Of a DNA stretch of 54,297 nucleotides, positions 16,489-24,708 are shown one piece after another. Both the position numbers and the translations under genes were made by a program. The DNA lies in assembly GCA_900541245.1 (NCBI GenBank), contig UQIS01000011.1, forward strand, positions 1 to 54,297, in the 5' to 3' direction. Source of the DNA: an uncultured Collinsella sp. GTDB taxonomy: Bacteria; Actinomycetota; Coriobacteriia; Coriobacteriales; Coriobacteriaceae. The notes beneath the pieces are model-generated. The model had not been told where the DNA came from and ran no database searches. It was given only the letters and a program-made list of their open reading frames with translations. Positions within the stretch are counted from its first letter, which is position 1; every line of letters starts with the position of its first letter.

Positions 16489-17319
16489 TCAAAATCTTAT
16501 TTTCACGATTTGCATTTTCATCCCGTTGTCACCGACCCTTGCGAGAAACCGGAAAAAGCCGCTGACAGAAGGGTCCCTCAAATCGTTGTAGCCCAGCATA
16601 TAGCCGCGACTTGTGACCTGCAGACGGCTGTCCCACGTGCCGATTTCCTTGGCGGCATCCGAAACCGCAAAATATGCCCCAACATCCTTGATTTTTGCAG
16701 TCTTAAGCCATGTTTTTGCGATCATCTTTACTGCCGTCCGATTGGCAGCATCAAAGACCAGCACACCGCCGGGGAAAGCGTCCGCCATCCCCCGCACCAG
16801 TTCCCGGACCTGCTGGGTCAGGAAGTAATAGAACACCCCGGAGGCAAAGAGCACCGCCCCGCCGGAGGCATCGATTTTGCCAAACCATGCGGTGTCTTTC
16901 AGGTCGCAGGGGATATTTTGTTCCCGATCCCCGGCGGGCAGTAGCTGCTGCCGCAAGGCGATCACATCCGGGAAGTCCAGATTGTAGATCTTGCATCTAC
17001 CGTTGTCGCAGGTTCTGCCGGTGTTGTCCAGCCCGCAGCCCAGATTGACCACCGCCGCATTGGGGTGGCCTTTCAGGTAATCCCGCACCTCGAAAGCAAG
17101 ATCACCCTGCCGCATGGCCACCTCCAGCGCACCAAAGCGCTGCATCAGGCTGCGGGAGTTTTTCTCTGCCTCTGAAAAGTCGTAGTCGATTTGGTCGAGC
17201 AGACGAACCGCTGTTTCATCCCTATAAAGGTTCGGGTACAGCTCCGTACACAGCTTCCGGGAATACAGCGGGAGGATCAGCGTCTCCTGAACGGTGTTTT
17301 TCTCAATTTTACATTTCAT
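16489..17319 (-). CDS. LCM-family class I SAM-dependent methyltransferase
   Basis: A 276-residue protein of the leucine-carboxyl-methyltransferase-like family (PF04072 type). The start YSRKLCTELYPNLYRDE, then VVNLGCGLDNTGRTCDNG (SAM-binding motif I) and YNLDFPDVIALRQQLLP (motif II acidic residue) are typical. The C-terminal half ends in beta-rich sequence. Start at 17319 is chosen because GAGGAAG lies 6 nt upstream and the homologous sequence begins there; a longer frame reads into remnants. It is the only apparently intact gene of a former methyltransferase operon. Substrate unknown; small-molecule methylation is likely. Confidence 0.82.
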   Translation of the reverse strand: MKCKIEKNTVQETLILPLYSRKLCTELYPNLYRDETAVRLLDQIDYDFSEAEKNSRSLMQRFGALEVAMRQGDLAFEVRDYLKGHPNAAVVNLGCGLDNTGRTCDNGRCKIYNLDFPDVIALRQQLLPAGDREQNIPCDLKDTAWFGKIDASGGAVLFASGVFYYFLTQQVRELVRGMADAFPGGVLVFDAANRTAVKMIAKTWLKTAKIKDVGAYFAVSDAAKEIGTWDSRLQVTSRGYMLGYNDLRDPSVSGFFRFLARVGDNGMKMQIVKIRF

Positions 17320-17330
17320 AGGTTTCTTCC

Positions 17331-17425
17331 TCAGTGAATAACAACTGTCACAATTGCCGCCAGCACAGCCGCTATGACCGTCATGCCTATTGCCATGTGC
17401 AGGATGGATGCAAAAATGCCCGCAT
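17331..17425 (-). pseudogene. C-terminal tail of a lost membrane protein
   Basis: In a frame different from the flanking methyltransferase fragment, about 29 codons encode AGIFASILHMAIGMTVIAAV and further hydrophobic residues, ending in a stop that overlaps the ribosome site of the LCM gene. It reads as the last transmembrane helix of a membrane protein. It is joined to the methyltransferase fragment near 17425, which indicates an internal deletion that removed the 3' part of one gene and the 5' part of the next. Confidence 0.55.
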
Positions 17426-17752
17426 GACGTCCTCAAATACCATATCCGCCACACTGCCTTGCAGAACGGCGCAATGCCCCTCCTGAATTGCAGTTCGGTT
17501 GAGCTTTCTAGCCTTCTCCACGCTGACGGGCGAATAGTCGATGCCTTTGACGACGCCATGCGGGCATTTTTTCAGCAGCCGTTTTATGTTCGCCCCGCCG
17601 CCACAGCCGCAATCCAGCACCTTGGCATTTGGCGCAAGTCGTAGAAATCGAAGTCCCCACCGCGCCACAGGGCTGTGGCCTAGATTCATCATGGCAACCA
17701 TAAGTTTTCCGTCGAGGCCCACGGGCTTGCGGGTGTTTTCAAAGAATGACAT
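17426..17752 (-). pseudogene. 5' fragment of a class I SAM methyltransferase
   Basis: Begins MSFFENTRKPVGLDGKLM with GGAGGGG upstream, its ATG overlapping the stop of the preceding methyltransferase (translational coupling). Motif I, VLDCGCGGGANIKRLL, and KGIDYSPVSVEKAR (motif II) are intact, but the sequence breaks off after SVADM and continues as unrelated residues to a stop at 17387. Half of the normal ~210-residue domain is missing, so it is inactive. The deletion joint lies around 17425. Confidence 0.75.
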
Positions 17753-18368
17753 CTGGCCCCTCCGATTTCGTGCATTCCGCATAGGTCAGCGGGAACGAGG
17801 CCTTCAGCACCGCGCTTTTCTGCACCGCCCAGCCGTTTTGACGCAGGAAACGCAGGTATTCCTCGCTTGTCCACCTGCTGTGGAGGGGGAATCCCGCCAT
17901 ACTCATGAAAAAGGCTTTTGCCTTGCCGGAAACCGAGTTCCCCGCGTGGGTGAAGGTTGGCGCGATGAGCACGCCGTCGTCCTTCAGCACCCGTCTGATT
18001 TCTTGCAGGGCCTTTTCCGGATGCGGCACTATGTGAAGCGCGTTGGACACGATCACCACTTCGAAGGACTTCTGTGCATAGGGCAGGCGGAACATATCTT
18101 ATACGGAAAAGTGCAGCTTTGCGGATTGATTGTCCCGCCTTGCTTCTAGGATCATCTTTGCAGAGGCGTCCGTAGCCTCGATGTGCGCCGCCGCATTCAC
18201 GATGCTCTTTGCGATAAGCCCCGTGCCGGTGGCAACCTCCAGTACGGTTTTTGCTTTCACTACCGGCCGGATCAGCCCATACATCTTCTCATACGCCGCC
18301 CGGTCGTTTCGCATGAAACGGTCATACCGACCGGCGTTCTTGTCCCAGAAACCCTCGCGTTCGTGCAT
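17739..18368 (-). pseudogene. Class I SAM methyltransferase interrupted by one in-frame TAA
   Basis: MHEREGFWDKNAGRYDRFMRND begins a normal ~210-residue methyltransferase with motif I VLEVATGTGLIAKSI. After KLHFSV a TAA (18099-18101) interrupts the frame, which then continues without shift as DMFRLPYAQKSFEVVIVSNALH to a natural stop at 17739. Relatives usually have Gln at this place, so CAA to TAA is the simplest cause. The two parts otherwise look undamaged, pointing to recent loss. It was the first gene of the methyltransferase operon. Confidence 0.8.
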
Positions 18369-18385
18369 GGCTGTCGCCCCCAAAC

Positions 18386-18403
18386 AGTTAGAGCCATCTA
18401 ACT
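18386..18403 (-). promoter_or_regulatory. Palindromic operator candidate before the methyltransferase operon
   Basis: AGTTAGA-N4-TCTAACT is a perfect 7-bp dyad just upstream of the first methyltransferase start and next to a TATAGT -10-like sequence on the minus strand. This is the size and place of a TetR- or MarR-type operator. No adjacent regulator gene remains. Confidence 0.5.
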
Positions 18404-18800
18404 ATAACACACGAATCATGCAGTAAGATGAGGCTAACCTTCTTTTCTTGGCTAAGACGCATCTCTCCGGTTTTCGCTTATAACGGCGCGAGTCAGATAC
18501 TAGGCTGGAGCTGAAGAAGGAGCTTGGCGGGCAGGTAGGTCGATACCGGTTCCCGGAACGGTGATCCAGCCAATTACGCCAGGGCTCTAGTCATTGAGTG
18601 GGAATAGTAATAGAACATTTGCTCTTGTTTTTCATACGGTTTCGTACGGTTCCGATGACGAGCGATGGGGACGTTTCGGAGCCGTCGCACCTGCAAGCCA
18701 CATGGTTTCACAATCGGGCAAAAACTCAGAGGGCTCCTCGAGAAAAACGAGGAGCCTTCCTGTTTCCTTCGGCGCGGGCGGATCGGGACCCACCGCCGAT
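18404..18800. other. Intergenic region with degenerate LexA-like site and terminator
   Basis: No gene. GAACATTTGCTC (18613-18624) is one mismatch from a LexA box core and is preceded by GAGTGGGAATAG, as at 3432-3443. CCGGTTCCCGGAACGG near 18547 is a short palindrome. A hairpin GGCTCCTCG/CGAGGAGCC (18732-18756) lies 45 nt past the stop of the minus-strand alcohol dehydrogenase gene and is flanked by T-rich DNA on both sides, so it probably terminates that operon. Confidence 0.45.
18732..18762 (-). terminator. Terminator hairpin of the alcohol dehydrogenase operon
   Basis: GGCTCCTCG and CGAGGAGCC form a 9-bp GC-rich stem with a short A/T loop. Minus-strand sequence after it reads CTCTGAGTTTTTG. 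It may also act on plus-strand transcripts. Confidence 0.6.
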
Positions 18801-19964
18801 CTAGAGGCACTCGGTCAGAATCTGGAACACCTCGCTGCGCTCCAGTTTCTTGGCGCAGCCGCCGGTGAGCACGCAGGTGTCCGCAACCTTGTGCAGTGTC
18901 TCGTCGGACGCGTCGGAGCCCATCTCGGCGAAGCTCGTGGGAAGCCCCATCTCGCCGATGAACGTTTGCAGGCGGTCGATGCCCTCCAGCGCCACCGTAA
19001 GGTCGTCTTTGCCCTTGGCGTCGACGCCCCACACCTCGCGCGCCCAGTGGGCGAACTGCGCGGGCGCCTCGGGGGCCAGGTGGCAGTAGAGCGCAGGGTG
19101 GATGACCGCGAGGCCCATTCCGTGGTTGGTGTGGGTGTACGCGCCGTACTGGTGCTGAATCATGTGCGCCTGGAAGTCCGTTGACTTGCCGATCTTGAGC
19201 ATGCCGTTCTCGGCCATGGCGGAGTCGTATACGAGCTCGCTTCTGGCATCGAGGTTCTGGTCGTCGTCCGCGATGATCCGCATGTTGCGGATGACGTTAC
19301 GCTGGATGGCGAGGTTGATGTCGTCGGTGACGTTGCGTCCGCGCGGGCTTCCGAAATAGCTCTCCATGCAGTGCGAGAGCGTGTCGAACGCGCCGCTCAT
19401 GAACTGCGCGTGCGGTACGGTGAGCGTGAGCGCCGGGTCGAGCGCCGCCCACATGGGCATCGCCCCCAGATAGGCGCCCTTCACGTGTGTCTCCTCGTTG
19501 GTGATGACGGCCCCGTTGTTCTGCTCGGCGCCCGTGCCGGAGAGTGTCACGATGCAGCCCATGGGGATGAACGAGCTCGGCATCTTGCCGTCGACGTGCT
19601 CGAACGTCTCGATGTCCTCATCAAGCATCGCCTGCGCGGAGACCACCTTGCAGCAGTCGAAGACCGACCCGCCGCCGACGGCGAGAATGAAGTCGACCTG
19701 CTCCTCGCGTGCGAGCGCGGCGCCTTCCTGGCACTTCTCGTAGGTCGGGTTGGGCATGATGCCGCCGAAGTCCACCACGCGCTTGCCCGCGCTCGTGAGC
19801 TTATCGACCACGTGGCCGTAGACGCCGGCTCGCTTGACCGAACCTCCGCCGTAGGCGAGCATCACTGTCGTGCCCATGGCACCCATCTCGGCGTCGAGTG
19901 CCTGGTCCATGGCCCCCTCGCCGAAGTAGTTCCTGACCGGGTAGTCGTACGTGAATGAGTTCAT
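18801..19964 (-). CDS. Iron-containing alcohol dehydrogenase (YqhD/BDH-like)
   Basis: A 387-residue group III alcohol dehydrogenase that reduces aldehydes with NAD(P)H. GGGSVFDCCK is the nucleotide-binding loop and LSGTGAEQNNGAVI the family-typical segment. Metal ligands are expected in FDTLSHCMES and HTNHGMGLAVIHP. ATG at 19964 follows CTAGGAGG with good spacing, so the much longer upstream frame is rejected. It lies 43 nt after an aldo/keto reductase gene in the same direction, suggesting joint aldehyde detoxification or fermentation of short-chain aldehydes. Confidence 0.9.
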   Translation of the reverse strand: MNSFTYDYPVRNYFGEGAMDQALDAEMGAMGTTVMLAYGGGSVKRAGVYGHVVDKLTSAGKRVVDFGGIMPNPTYEKCQEGAALAREEQVDFILAVGGGSVFDCCKVVSAQAMLDEDIETFEHVDGKMPSSFIPMGCIVTLSGTGAEQNNGAVITNEETHVKGAYLGAMPMWAALDPALTLTVPHAQFMSGAFDTLSHCMESYFGSPRGRNVTDDINLAIQRNVIRNMRIIADDDQNLDARSELVYDSAMAENGMLKIGKSTDFQAHMIQHQYGAYTHTNHGMGLAVIHPALYCHLAPEAPAQFAHWAREVWGVDAKGKDDLTVALEGIDRLQTFIGEMGLPTSFAEMGSDASDETLHKVADTCVLTGGCAKKLERSEVFQILTECL

Positions 19965-20007
19965 GGCAATTCCTCCTAGTAAGTTATCAGTGCGGTCTGA
20001 CGCTCGT

Positions 20008-20859
20008 CTACACGTTGCGCACGAGCCCGGACATCCATTCGATGGTGGCGGGGTCGTGGTGGTCGAAGAACGCGCTGCGCCCGGTGTCGAGCGCGGCGAT
20101 GGCGACCATCTCGTCGTCGCCCAGCGCGAAGTCGAAGACCTCGAAGTTTTGCTCCATGCGATCGCGGTGCGTGCTCTTAGGGATACAGACCACACCGCGC
20201 TGCAGCAGCCAACGCAACACGACCTGGGCGACCGTCTTGCCGTGCGCCTCGCCGATGCGAGCGAGGACCTCGTTGCGGAAGAGGTCGTTTCTGCCCTCCG
20301 CAAAGGGCGCCCAGCCCTCCATGGCCACCTCCTTGCCGGCCATGTACTCCTGCGCCTCGCGCTGCTGGAAGAACACGTTGCACTCGACTTGGTTCACGGC
20401 GGGGGCGATGCGGTTGAACGAGATGAGGTTTGCGAGGTGATCGGGGTAGAAGTTAGCTGTGCCTATGGCGCGGATAACGCCCTGCTCGTAGAGCTCCTCC
20501 ATGGCGCGCCACGCGCCGAAGACGTCGCCGAACGGCTGATGGATGAGGTAGAGGTCGACGTAGTCGAGCCCCAGCCGCTTGAGCGACGCGTCGAAGCCGC
20601 GCTTGGCCCCCTCGTAGCTCACATCCGACATCCACAGCTTGGTCGTCACGAACACCTCGTCGCGCGGCAGACCGCTCGCACGAATGGCGGCCCCGACCGC
20701 CTCTTCGTTGCCGTAGCTCGCGGCCGTGTCGAGCAGCCGGTAGCCGACCGAGAGCGCGTCCTCTACGGCGCGCTGGCATTCCGTGGCGTCCGGGATCTGG
20801 TACACGCCGAAGCCGAGCTGCGGCATCCTGACGCCGTTGTTCAAGGTGATGTAGTCCAT
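20008..20859 (-). CDS. Aldo/keto reductase (first)
   Basis: A 283-residue NADPH-dependent aldo/keto reductase of the 2,5-diketo-gluconate-reductase type. The tetrad is visible as Asp and Tyr in LLDTAASYGNE, Lys in VTTKLW and His in LIHQP, and the cofactor site as IPKSTHRDRMEQN. It is full length. AAGGAAGG precedes the ATG. It is followed by the Fe-alcohol dehydrogenase, with which it likely shares a transcript. The substrate cannot be read from sequence. Confidence 0.92.
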   Translation of the reverse strand: MDYITLNNGVRMPQLGFGVYQIPDATECQRAVEDALSVGYRLLDTAASYGNEEAVGAAIRASGLPRDEVFVTTKLWMSDVSYEGAKRGFDASLKRLGLDYVDLYLIHQPFGDVFGAWRAMEELYEQGVIRAIGTANFYPDHLANLISFNRIAPAVNQVECNVFFQQREAQEYMAGKEVAMEGWAPFAEGRNDLFRNEVLARIGEAHGKTVAQVVLRWLLQRGVVCIPKSTHRDRMEQNFEVFDFALGDDEMVAIAALDTGRSAFFDHHDPATIEWMSGLVRNV

Positions 20860-20964
20860 GGTACCTTCCTTCCTCGCAACTTGACGTATCCACCATACGA
20901 GGGGCGCCGTACCGGCGGAAGTTTCCGTTGGTGAGGGTTCTATAACGCTGGGGTGCGCACGGGG

Positions 20965-21153
20965 TTATAACCCGCGGGTTCTAGGCGTCACCTCAAAGAG
21001 ATCGGCGCCGAGCTCGTCGGCGATGGCCTGAGCTACGACAGCGGTGTGGCCCTGTGCCGAGTAGCAGGCCACGAGGACGTTGCCGTCTGCAGCGGGCACT
21101 GCGGCGGGCTCGTCCTCGACAGCCGACTGGTCCTCGGCGGCGGCTTGGTTGGT
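20965..21153 (-). pseudogene. Flavodoxin-domain remnant
   Basis: About 63 codons between an in-frame TAA and a terminal TAA. They include ADGNVLVACYSAQGHTAVVA and QAIADELGADLFEVTP, the FMN-phosphate loop and first helix of a flavodoxin, preceded by an Ala/Glu-rich linker like that of lipoprotein flavodoxins. The remaining ~100 residues of a flavodoxin are missing. Flavodoxins often accompany aldo/keto reductase genes, so this probably belonged to the same operon before truncation. Confidence 0.7.
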
Positions 21154-21170
21154 CCGTTATCGTCTGAGCG

Positions 21171-22019
21171 CTACTCCTGCGCGTCGAAATCGGGGCGTAT
21201 GGCCAGGTAGCCCGCGAGTGCTTCCTCAGTGGCGGTGTAGTAGGTCATGGTCCCGTCGAGCTTGGCAATCTCGGCCATCTCGTCTTCGGTGAGGGAGAAG
21301 TCGAAGATGTTCGCGTTGTCGGCGATGTGGGCGGGGTTCTTGGAGCCGGGGATGATGGAGGTTCCCATCTGCACGTGCCAGCGCAGGATCACCTGGGCCG
21401 GGGCCTTGCCGTACTTCTCGGCGAGAGCGACGAAGACGGGCTCCTCCAGAAGACCTTTGTCGCCGTGGCCGAGCGGGTACCACGCCTCGATCACCGTGCC
21501 GTACGGCGCGAGGTAGGCGCGCAGGTCGCGCTGGGCGTGGTAGGGGTGGCACTCAACGGTCACGAGCTGCGGCTTGATGTCGGCGACCTCGATAACATTG
21601 GCGATCTTGTCTTGCGGGAAGTTGGAGAGGCCGAGGGCGCGCACCTTGCCCGCACGGTACGCCTCCTCCATCGTGCGCCACGCGGCCAGGTAGTCGCCTA
21701 CCGGCTGGTGCAGGATGAGCATGTCGACGTAGTCGAGCCCCAGGCGCTGGAGCGTGGCGTCCACCGCCGGCATGCCCGCGTCGTAGACGCTCGGCCAGAG
21801 CTTGGTGGAGACGAAGATCTTGTCGCGCGCGATGCCGCTCTTGGCGATGGCACGGCCCACGGCGCGCTCGTTCATGTAGGCGTTGGCGGTGTCGATGTGC
21901 TCGTAGCCAGCCGCGAGCGCGGCGGTTGCGGCTGCTTCGGCCTCGGCCGGTGTCATGAGGAAAGTGCCCAAACCTTCGATGGGCATCTCTACGTCGTTGT
22001 TGAGCTTCAGATACTCCAT
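21171..22019 (-). CDS. Aldo/keto reductase (second)
   Basis: A 282-residue aldo/keto reductase related to the one at 20008-20859 and likely an old duplicate. Tetrad positions: IDTANAYMNE, STKLW, LILHQP; cofactor motif IIPGSKNPAHIADN. ATG follows AAGGAGGAG. It is the first gene leftward of the divergent LysR regulator and is presumably its target, together with the flavodoxin remnant and downstream reductases. Confidence 0.92.
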   Translation of the reverse strand: MEYLKLNNDVEMPIEGLGTFLMTPAEAEAAATAALAAGYEHIDTANAYMNERAVGRAIAKSGIARDKIFVSTKLWPSVYDAGMPAVDATLQRLGLDYVDMLILHQPVGDYLAAWRTMEEAYRAGKVRALGLSNFPQDKIANVIEVADIKPQLVTVECHPYHAQRDLRAYLAPYGTVIEAWYPLGHGDKGLLEEPVFVALAEKYGKAPAQVILRWHVQMGTSIIPGSKNPAHIADNANIFDFSLTEDEMAEIAKLDGTMTYYTATEEALAGYLAIRPDFDAQE

Positions 22020-22148
22020 GGTCTCCTCCTTAATGGTGACTTTTCGAATACAAGGCTACGGCGTTTGCTGACGTGCGAGAAGTTCACGTTGGAATGATGG
22101 ATATAACCATGGGGTATATACGGCACATAATGCGTGACAGGAGGATCG
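22020..22148. promoter_or_regulatory. Divergent LysR/aldo-keto-reductase promoter region
   Basis: The 129-nt gap separates divergent genes and holds an imperfect dyad ATATAACC-ATG-GGGTATAT (about 22101-22119), just upstream of the LysR start. This fits autoregulated LysR control. A similar string, GGGTTATAACCC, occurs at about 20961-20972 after the first reductase gene. Binding is not demonstrated. Confidence 0.4.
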
Positions 22149-23048
22149 ATGTACAACCCACAGCTTGACACTTTCATCCGCGTGGCGGAGGCGGGCAGCT
22201 TCTCCAAGGCGGCACAAGAGTCCTTCATCACGCCCACGGCCGTCATCAAGCAGATGAACCTGCTGGAGTCGCGGCTAGGCCTTACGCTGTTCCACCGATC
22301 GCATCAGGGGCTTTCGCTTACGCGAGCAGGCAGGTCGCTGCTCGCCGACGCCCGCCATATCGTGCAGTACTCTCAAGAATCAATCGCACGCGCCCGCGTC
22401 GCCGAGCGTGGAGAGAAGCGCATCATCCGCGTGGGAGTGTCGCTCATGACGCCCAGCACGCCGCTCACGAAGCTGTGGCCGAAGGTGAAGGAACGTTGCC
22501 CTGGCATGAGCCTTCAGGTGGTCACGTTTGAAAACACACCCTCGGCGGCGCGCGGTTTGGCGAACCTCGGGCAAGACATGGATATCGTGGCGGGGATTTT
22601 CGACGATGCCTTTCTTAAAGAGCGCGGGTGCCTGGGCCTCGAGCTTTCGCGCGAGCCGCTCTGGTGCGCCGTTCCCGTCGACAACGAACTCGCCAAACGC
22701 GACATTGTCACATTCGACGACCTCCACAATCACAGTCTTATGCTTATACGCCGGGGCTGGAACACCGAAATCGACCGCGTGCGCGACGAGATACTCTTGC
22801 ATCATCCTCAAATCGCGCTCGTAGACTTCCCGCAATATCGGGTGGAGGTGTTCAATCGCGGCGCGAACGAGGACCTCGCGCTTGCGACGCTGCCGTTGTG
22901 GGCCAACGTCCACCCCATGCTCAAAACCGTCCCTACCGATTGGAACTGTCTCGTGTCTTACGGGCTGCTTCATTCGCCGCACCCCGCAGACCATGTGCGG
23001 GAGTTCCTCGATGCGGTGTCTGCCGCGCTCGAGGCAGAGCATCGATAG
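22149..23048 (+). CDS. LysR-family transcriptional regulator
   Basis: A 299-residue LysR regulator. The N-terminal winged helix reads LDTFIRVAEAGSFSKAAQES and AVIKQMNLLESRLGLTLFHR. The rest is the periplasmic-binding-protein-like effector domain. ATG at 22149 with CAGGAGG 4 nt upstream is preferred over a GTG 15 nt earlier. Divergent to the aldo/keto reductase operon, it probably senses an aldehyde or oxidative signal and regulates that operon. Confidence 0.92.
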   Translation: MYNPQLDTFIRVAEAGSFSKAAQESFITPTAVIKQMNLLESRLGLTLFHRSHQGLSLTRAGRSLLADARHIVQYSQESIARARVAERGEKRIIRVGVSLMTPSTPLTKLWPKVKERCPGMSLQVVTFENTPSAARGLANLGQDMDIVAGIFDDAFLKERGCLGLELSREPLWCAVPVDNELAKRDIVTFDDLHNHSLMLIRRGWNTEIDRVRDEILLHHPQIALVDFPQYRVEVFNRGANEDLALATLPLWANVHPMLKTVPTDWNCLVSYGLLHSPHPADHVREFLDAVSAALEAEHR

Positions 23049-23191
23049 GCAATCGCGAACAGATGCGCTTATGCCTATGGGAATAACGGGAACTGGCTTC
23101 TGAACTCGCGTTTTGATACCGTTGAGTACCGCCTGATACTGTTTCGGCGTCGCCATAGAGCAAAGCCATCAGCGAAATAACGGGAATAACA

Positions 23192-23224
23192 GCCTCCGAA
23201 CCTTCTGGTTCGGAGGCTTTCTTT
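23192..23224 (+). terminator. Bidirectional intrinsic terminator
   Basis: GCCTCCGAAC and GTTCGGAGGC form a 10-bp or longer stem followed by TTTCTTTTT. It lies between the convergent LysR and MerR genes and serves at least the LysR transcript. Confidence 0.85.
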
Positions 23225-23278
23225 TTGCATGTCTGCCTAAACGACTCCTTGCCAAAGCCCCTTGAGCATCGGGCGGAA

Positions 23279-23719
23279 TCATCGAGCGTGTGCGTTTTCG
23301 TAGGCGCCCTTGATCTCTTCCGGCAAATCGTCGGGAATCAGCGCCTTAACTCTATCCTCGTTGCCATCTTGGATCGCCTGCTCATAGTACCAGCATTTGA
23401 ACTTCAGCATATCCAGCGCACGGTTCATGTTCGCGATCTCCGACTCCATGTGGGCCTTTCGCTCCTCGAACATGGCCTTGCGCTGGGGGTAGGTCGATGG
23501 CCCCTCTGCGCACCATTCCATGAACAGACGGATGTCCTTGATCTCCATTCCCGCCCTCTTCAGGCATTCGATGACCCGAAGCGCTTCGAGTTCCGTTTCG
23601 CCAAATCGGCGTATGCCTGACGTCCGCTCCAATTCCGGGAACAATCCTTGCTTGTCGTAATAACGCAGCGTTGAGGCGGGCAAGCCGAACATCTCCGCCA
23701 CCTGTCCGATTGTGTACAT
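23279..23719 (-). CDS. MerR-family transcriptional regulator
   Basis: A 146-residue MerR protein. YTIGQVAEMFGLPASTLRYYDKQG is the wing-helix, then RRFGETELEALRVI and a coiled-coil dimerisation helix (about 80-125). There is no cysteine metal-binding loop, so it is of the aldehyde/redox-responding subtype rather than a metal sensor. The start is placed at MYTIGQ (23719), where the family begins. It is divergent from the CMD-cupin operon and separated by a MerR-type promoter. Confidence 0.88.
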   Translation of the reverse strand: MYTIGQVAEMFGLPASTLRYYDKQGLFPELERTSGIRRFGETELEALRVIECLKRAGMEIKDIRLFMEWCAEGPSTYPQRKAMFEERKAHMESEIANMNRALDMLKFKCWYYEQAIQDGNEDRVKALIPDDLPEEIKGAYENAHAR

Positions 23720-23748
23720 GGCCCTCCGAATAAATCTCGAATTCATTC

Positions 23749-23778
23749 CTTGACCTAAAGTCAGGTTTAAGTATTACC
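23749..23778 (+). promoter_or_regulatory. MerR-type promoter/operator
   Basis: CTTGACCT-N6-AGGTTTAAG is a dyad placed between a -35 TTGACC and a -10-like TATTAC or TACCTT. Overlong spacers with a central dyad are the hallmark of MerR-activated promoters. It points to the CMD-cupin gene and lies 30 nt from the MerR start, so it likely controls both. Confidence 0.7.
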
Positions 23779-23941
23779 TTCATTCTCGTCAATACAAATC
23801 GGGAGCGCAAGGGGTGTTCCGTAATCGCCGGGCACCCTGCTCTTGAGCAGGCGCGACGAATGGGCATGGGAATCTGGGCGGGCCGCTTGGCCGCGCGAAG
23901 ACAGATCCATGTCCAGAACTATCAACGGGAGGAAAAAGATC

Positions 23942-24706
23942 ATGGCAATTAAACAGACGGCAGGCAGGGATGCCCTGGGGGACTTTGCCCCCAAATTTGC
24001 ACAGCTCAATGACGACGTGCTGTTCGGCGAGGTGTGGAGCCGAGAAGACGGGCTTTCCCTTCGAGACCGCAGCGTGGTGACGGTGGTTGCCTTGATGGCA
24101 CAGGGGCTGATGGACTCTTCGTTCCAATATCATCTGATGTCCGCAAAGAACAATGGCGTGACCAGGACGGAGATAGCGGAAATCCTTACGCACGCGGCGT
24201 TTTACGCAGGCTGGCCCAAGGCATGGGCGGCCTTCCGCATGGCGAAGGAGGTCTGGGCGGATGACGATGCCGCCGACGCAAGAACCAAGCATCAAAACGA
24301 GATGGCCTTTCCCATCGGTGCCCCCAACGACGCATTTGCGAAGTACTTTATCGGGCAAAGCTACCTCGCGCCCCTTTCCACCGAGCGGGTCGGCATTTAC
24401 AACGTTACGTTCGAGCCCGGCTGCCGCAACAACTGGCACACCCATCACGCCAAAAGCGGTGGGGGGCAGATCCTCGTCTGCGTGGCTGGTCGAGGGTTTT
24501 ACCAGGAATGGGGTAAACCGGCACAGGAGCTGTGCCCTGGCGATGTAGTAAATATTCCCGCGGGCGTAAAGCACTGGCACGGTGCGGCGCCCGACAGCTG
24601 GTTCTCCCATCTCGCGGTGGAGGTTCCGGGCGAGGAGGCCTCCAACGAGTGGTTGGAGCCCGTGGACGACGAGCAATACCTTAAAGCGACTGACAAGGAG
24701 GTTTAG
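23942..24706 (+). CDS. Carboxymuconolactone-decarboxylase-like/cupin fusion protein
   Basis: A 254-residue protein with an N-terminal CMD/AhpD-like helical domain (about 20-110) and a C-terminal cupin (about 140-235). Cupin metal ligands lie in NNWHTHHAKSGGGQIL and KHWHGAAPDSWFSHLAVE. The CMD part lacks the CxxC peroxidatic motif of true AhpD. ATG at 23942 follows GGGAGG; an upstream frame extension lacks such a site. It is the first gene of a MerR-controlled operon, with an alpha/beta hydrolase gene 2 nt downstream. The role is probably detoxification or lactone chemistry. Confidence 0.85.
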   Translation: MAIKQTAGRDALGDFAPKFAQLNDDVLFGEVWSREDGLSLRDRSVVTVVALMAQGLMDSSFQYHLMSAKNNGVTRTEIAEILTHAAFYAGWPKAWAAFRMAKEVWADDDAADARTKHQNEMAFPIGAPNDAFAKYFIGQSYLAPLSTERVGIYNVTFEPGCRNNWHTHHAKSGGGQILVCVAGRGFYQEWGKPAQELCPGDVVNIPAGVKHWHGAAPDSWFSHLAVEVPGEEASNEWLEPVDDEQYLKATDKEV

Positions 24707-24708
24707 GT

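Noticed and set aside
22380..23156. Minus-strand frame starting MATPKQYQAVLNGIKTR
   Set aside because: The first 30 codons look protein-like, but the frame runs antisense through the LysR gene. At most a tiny remnant at about 23070-23156.
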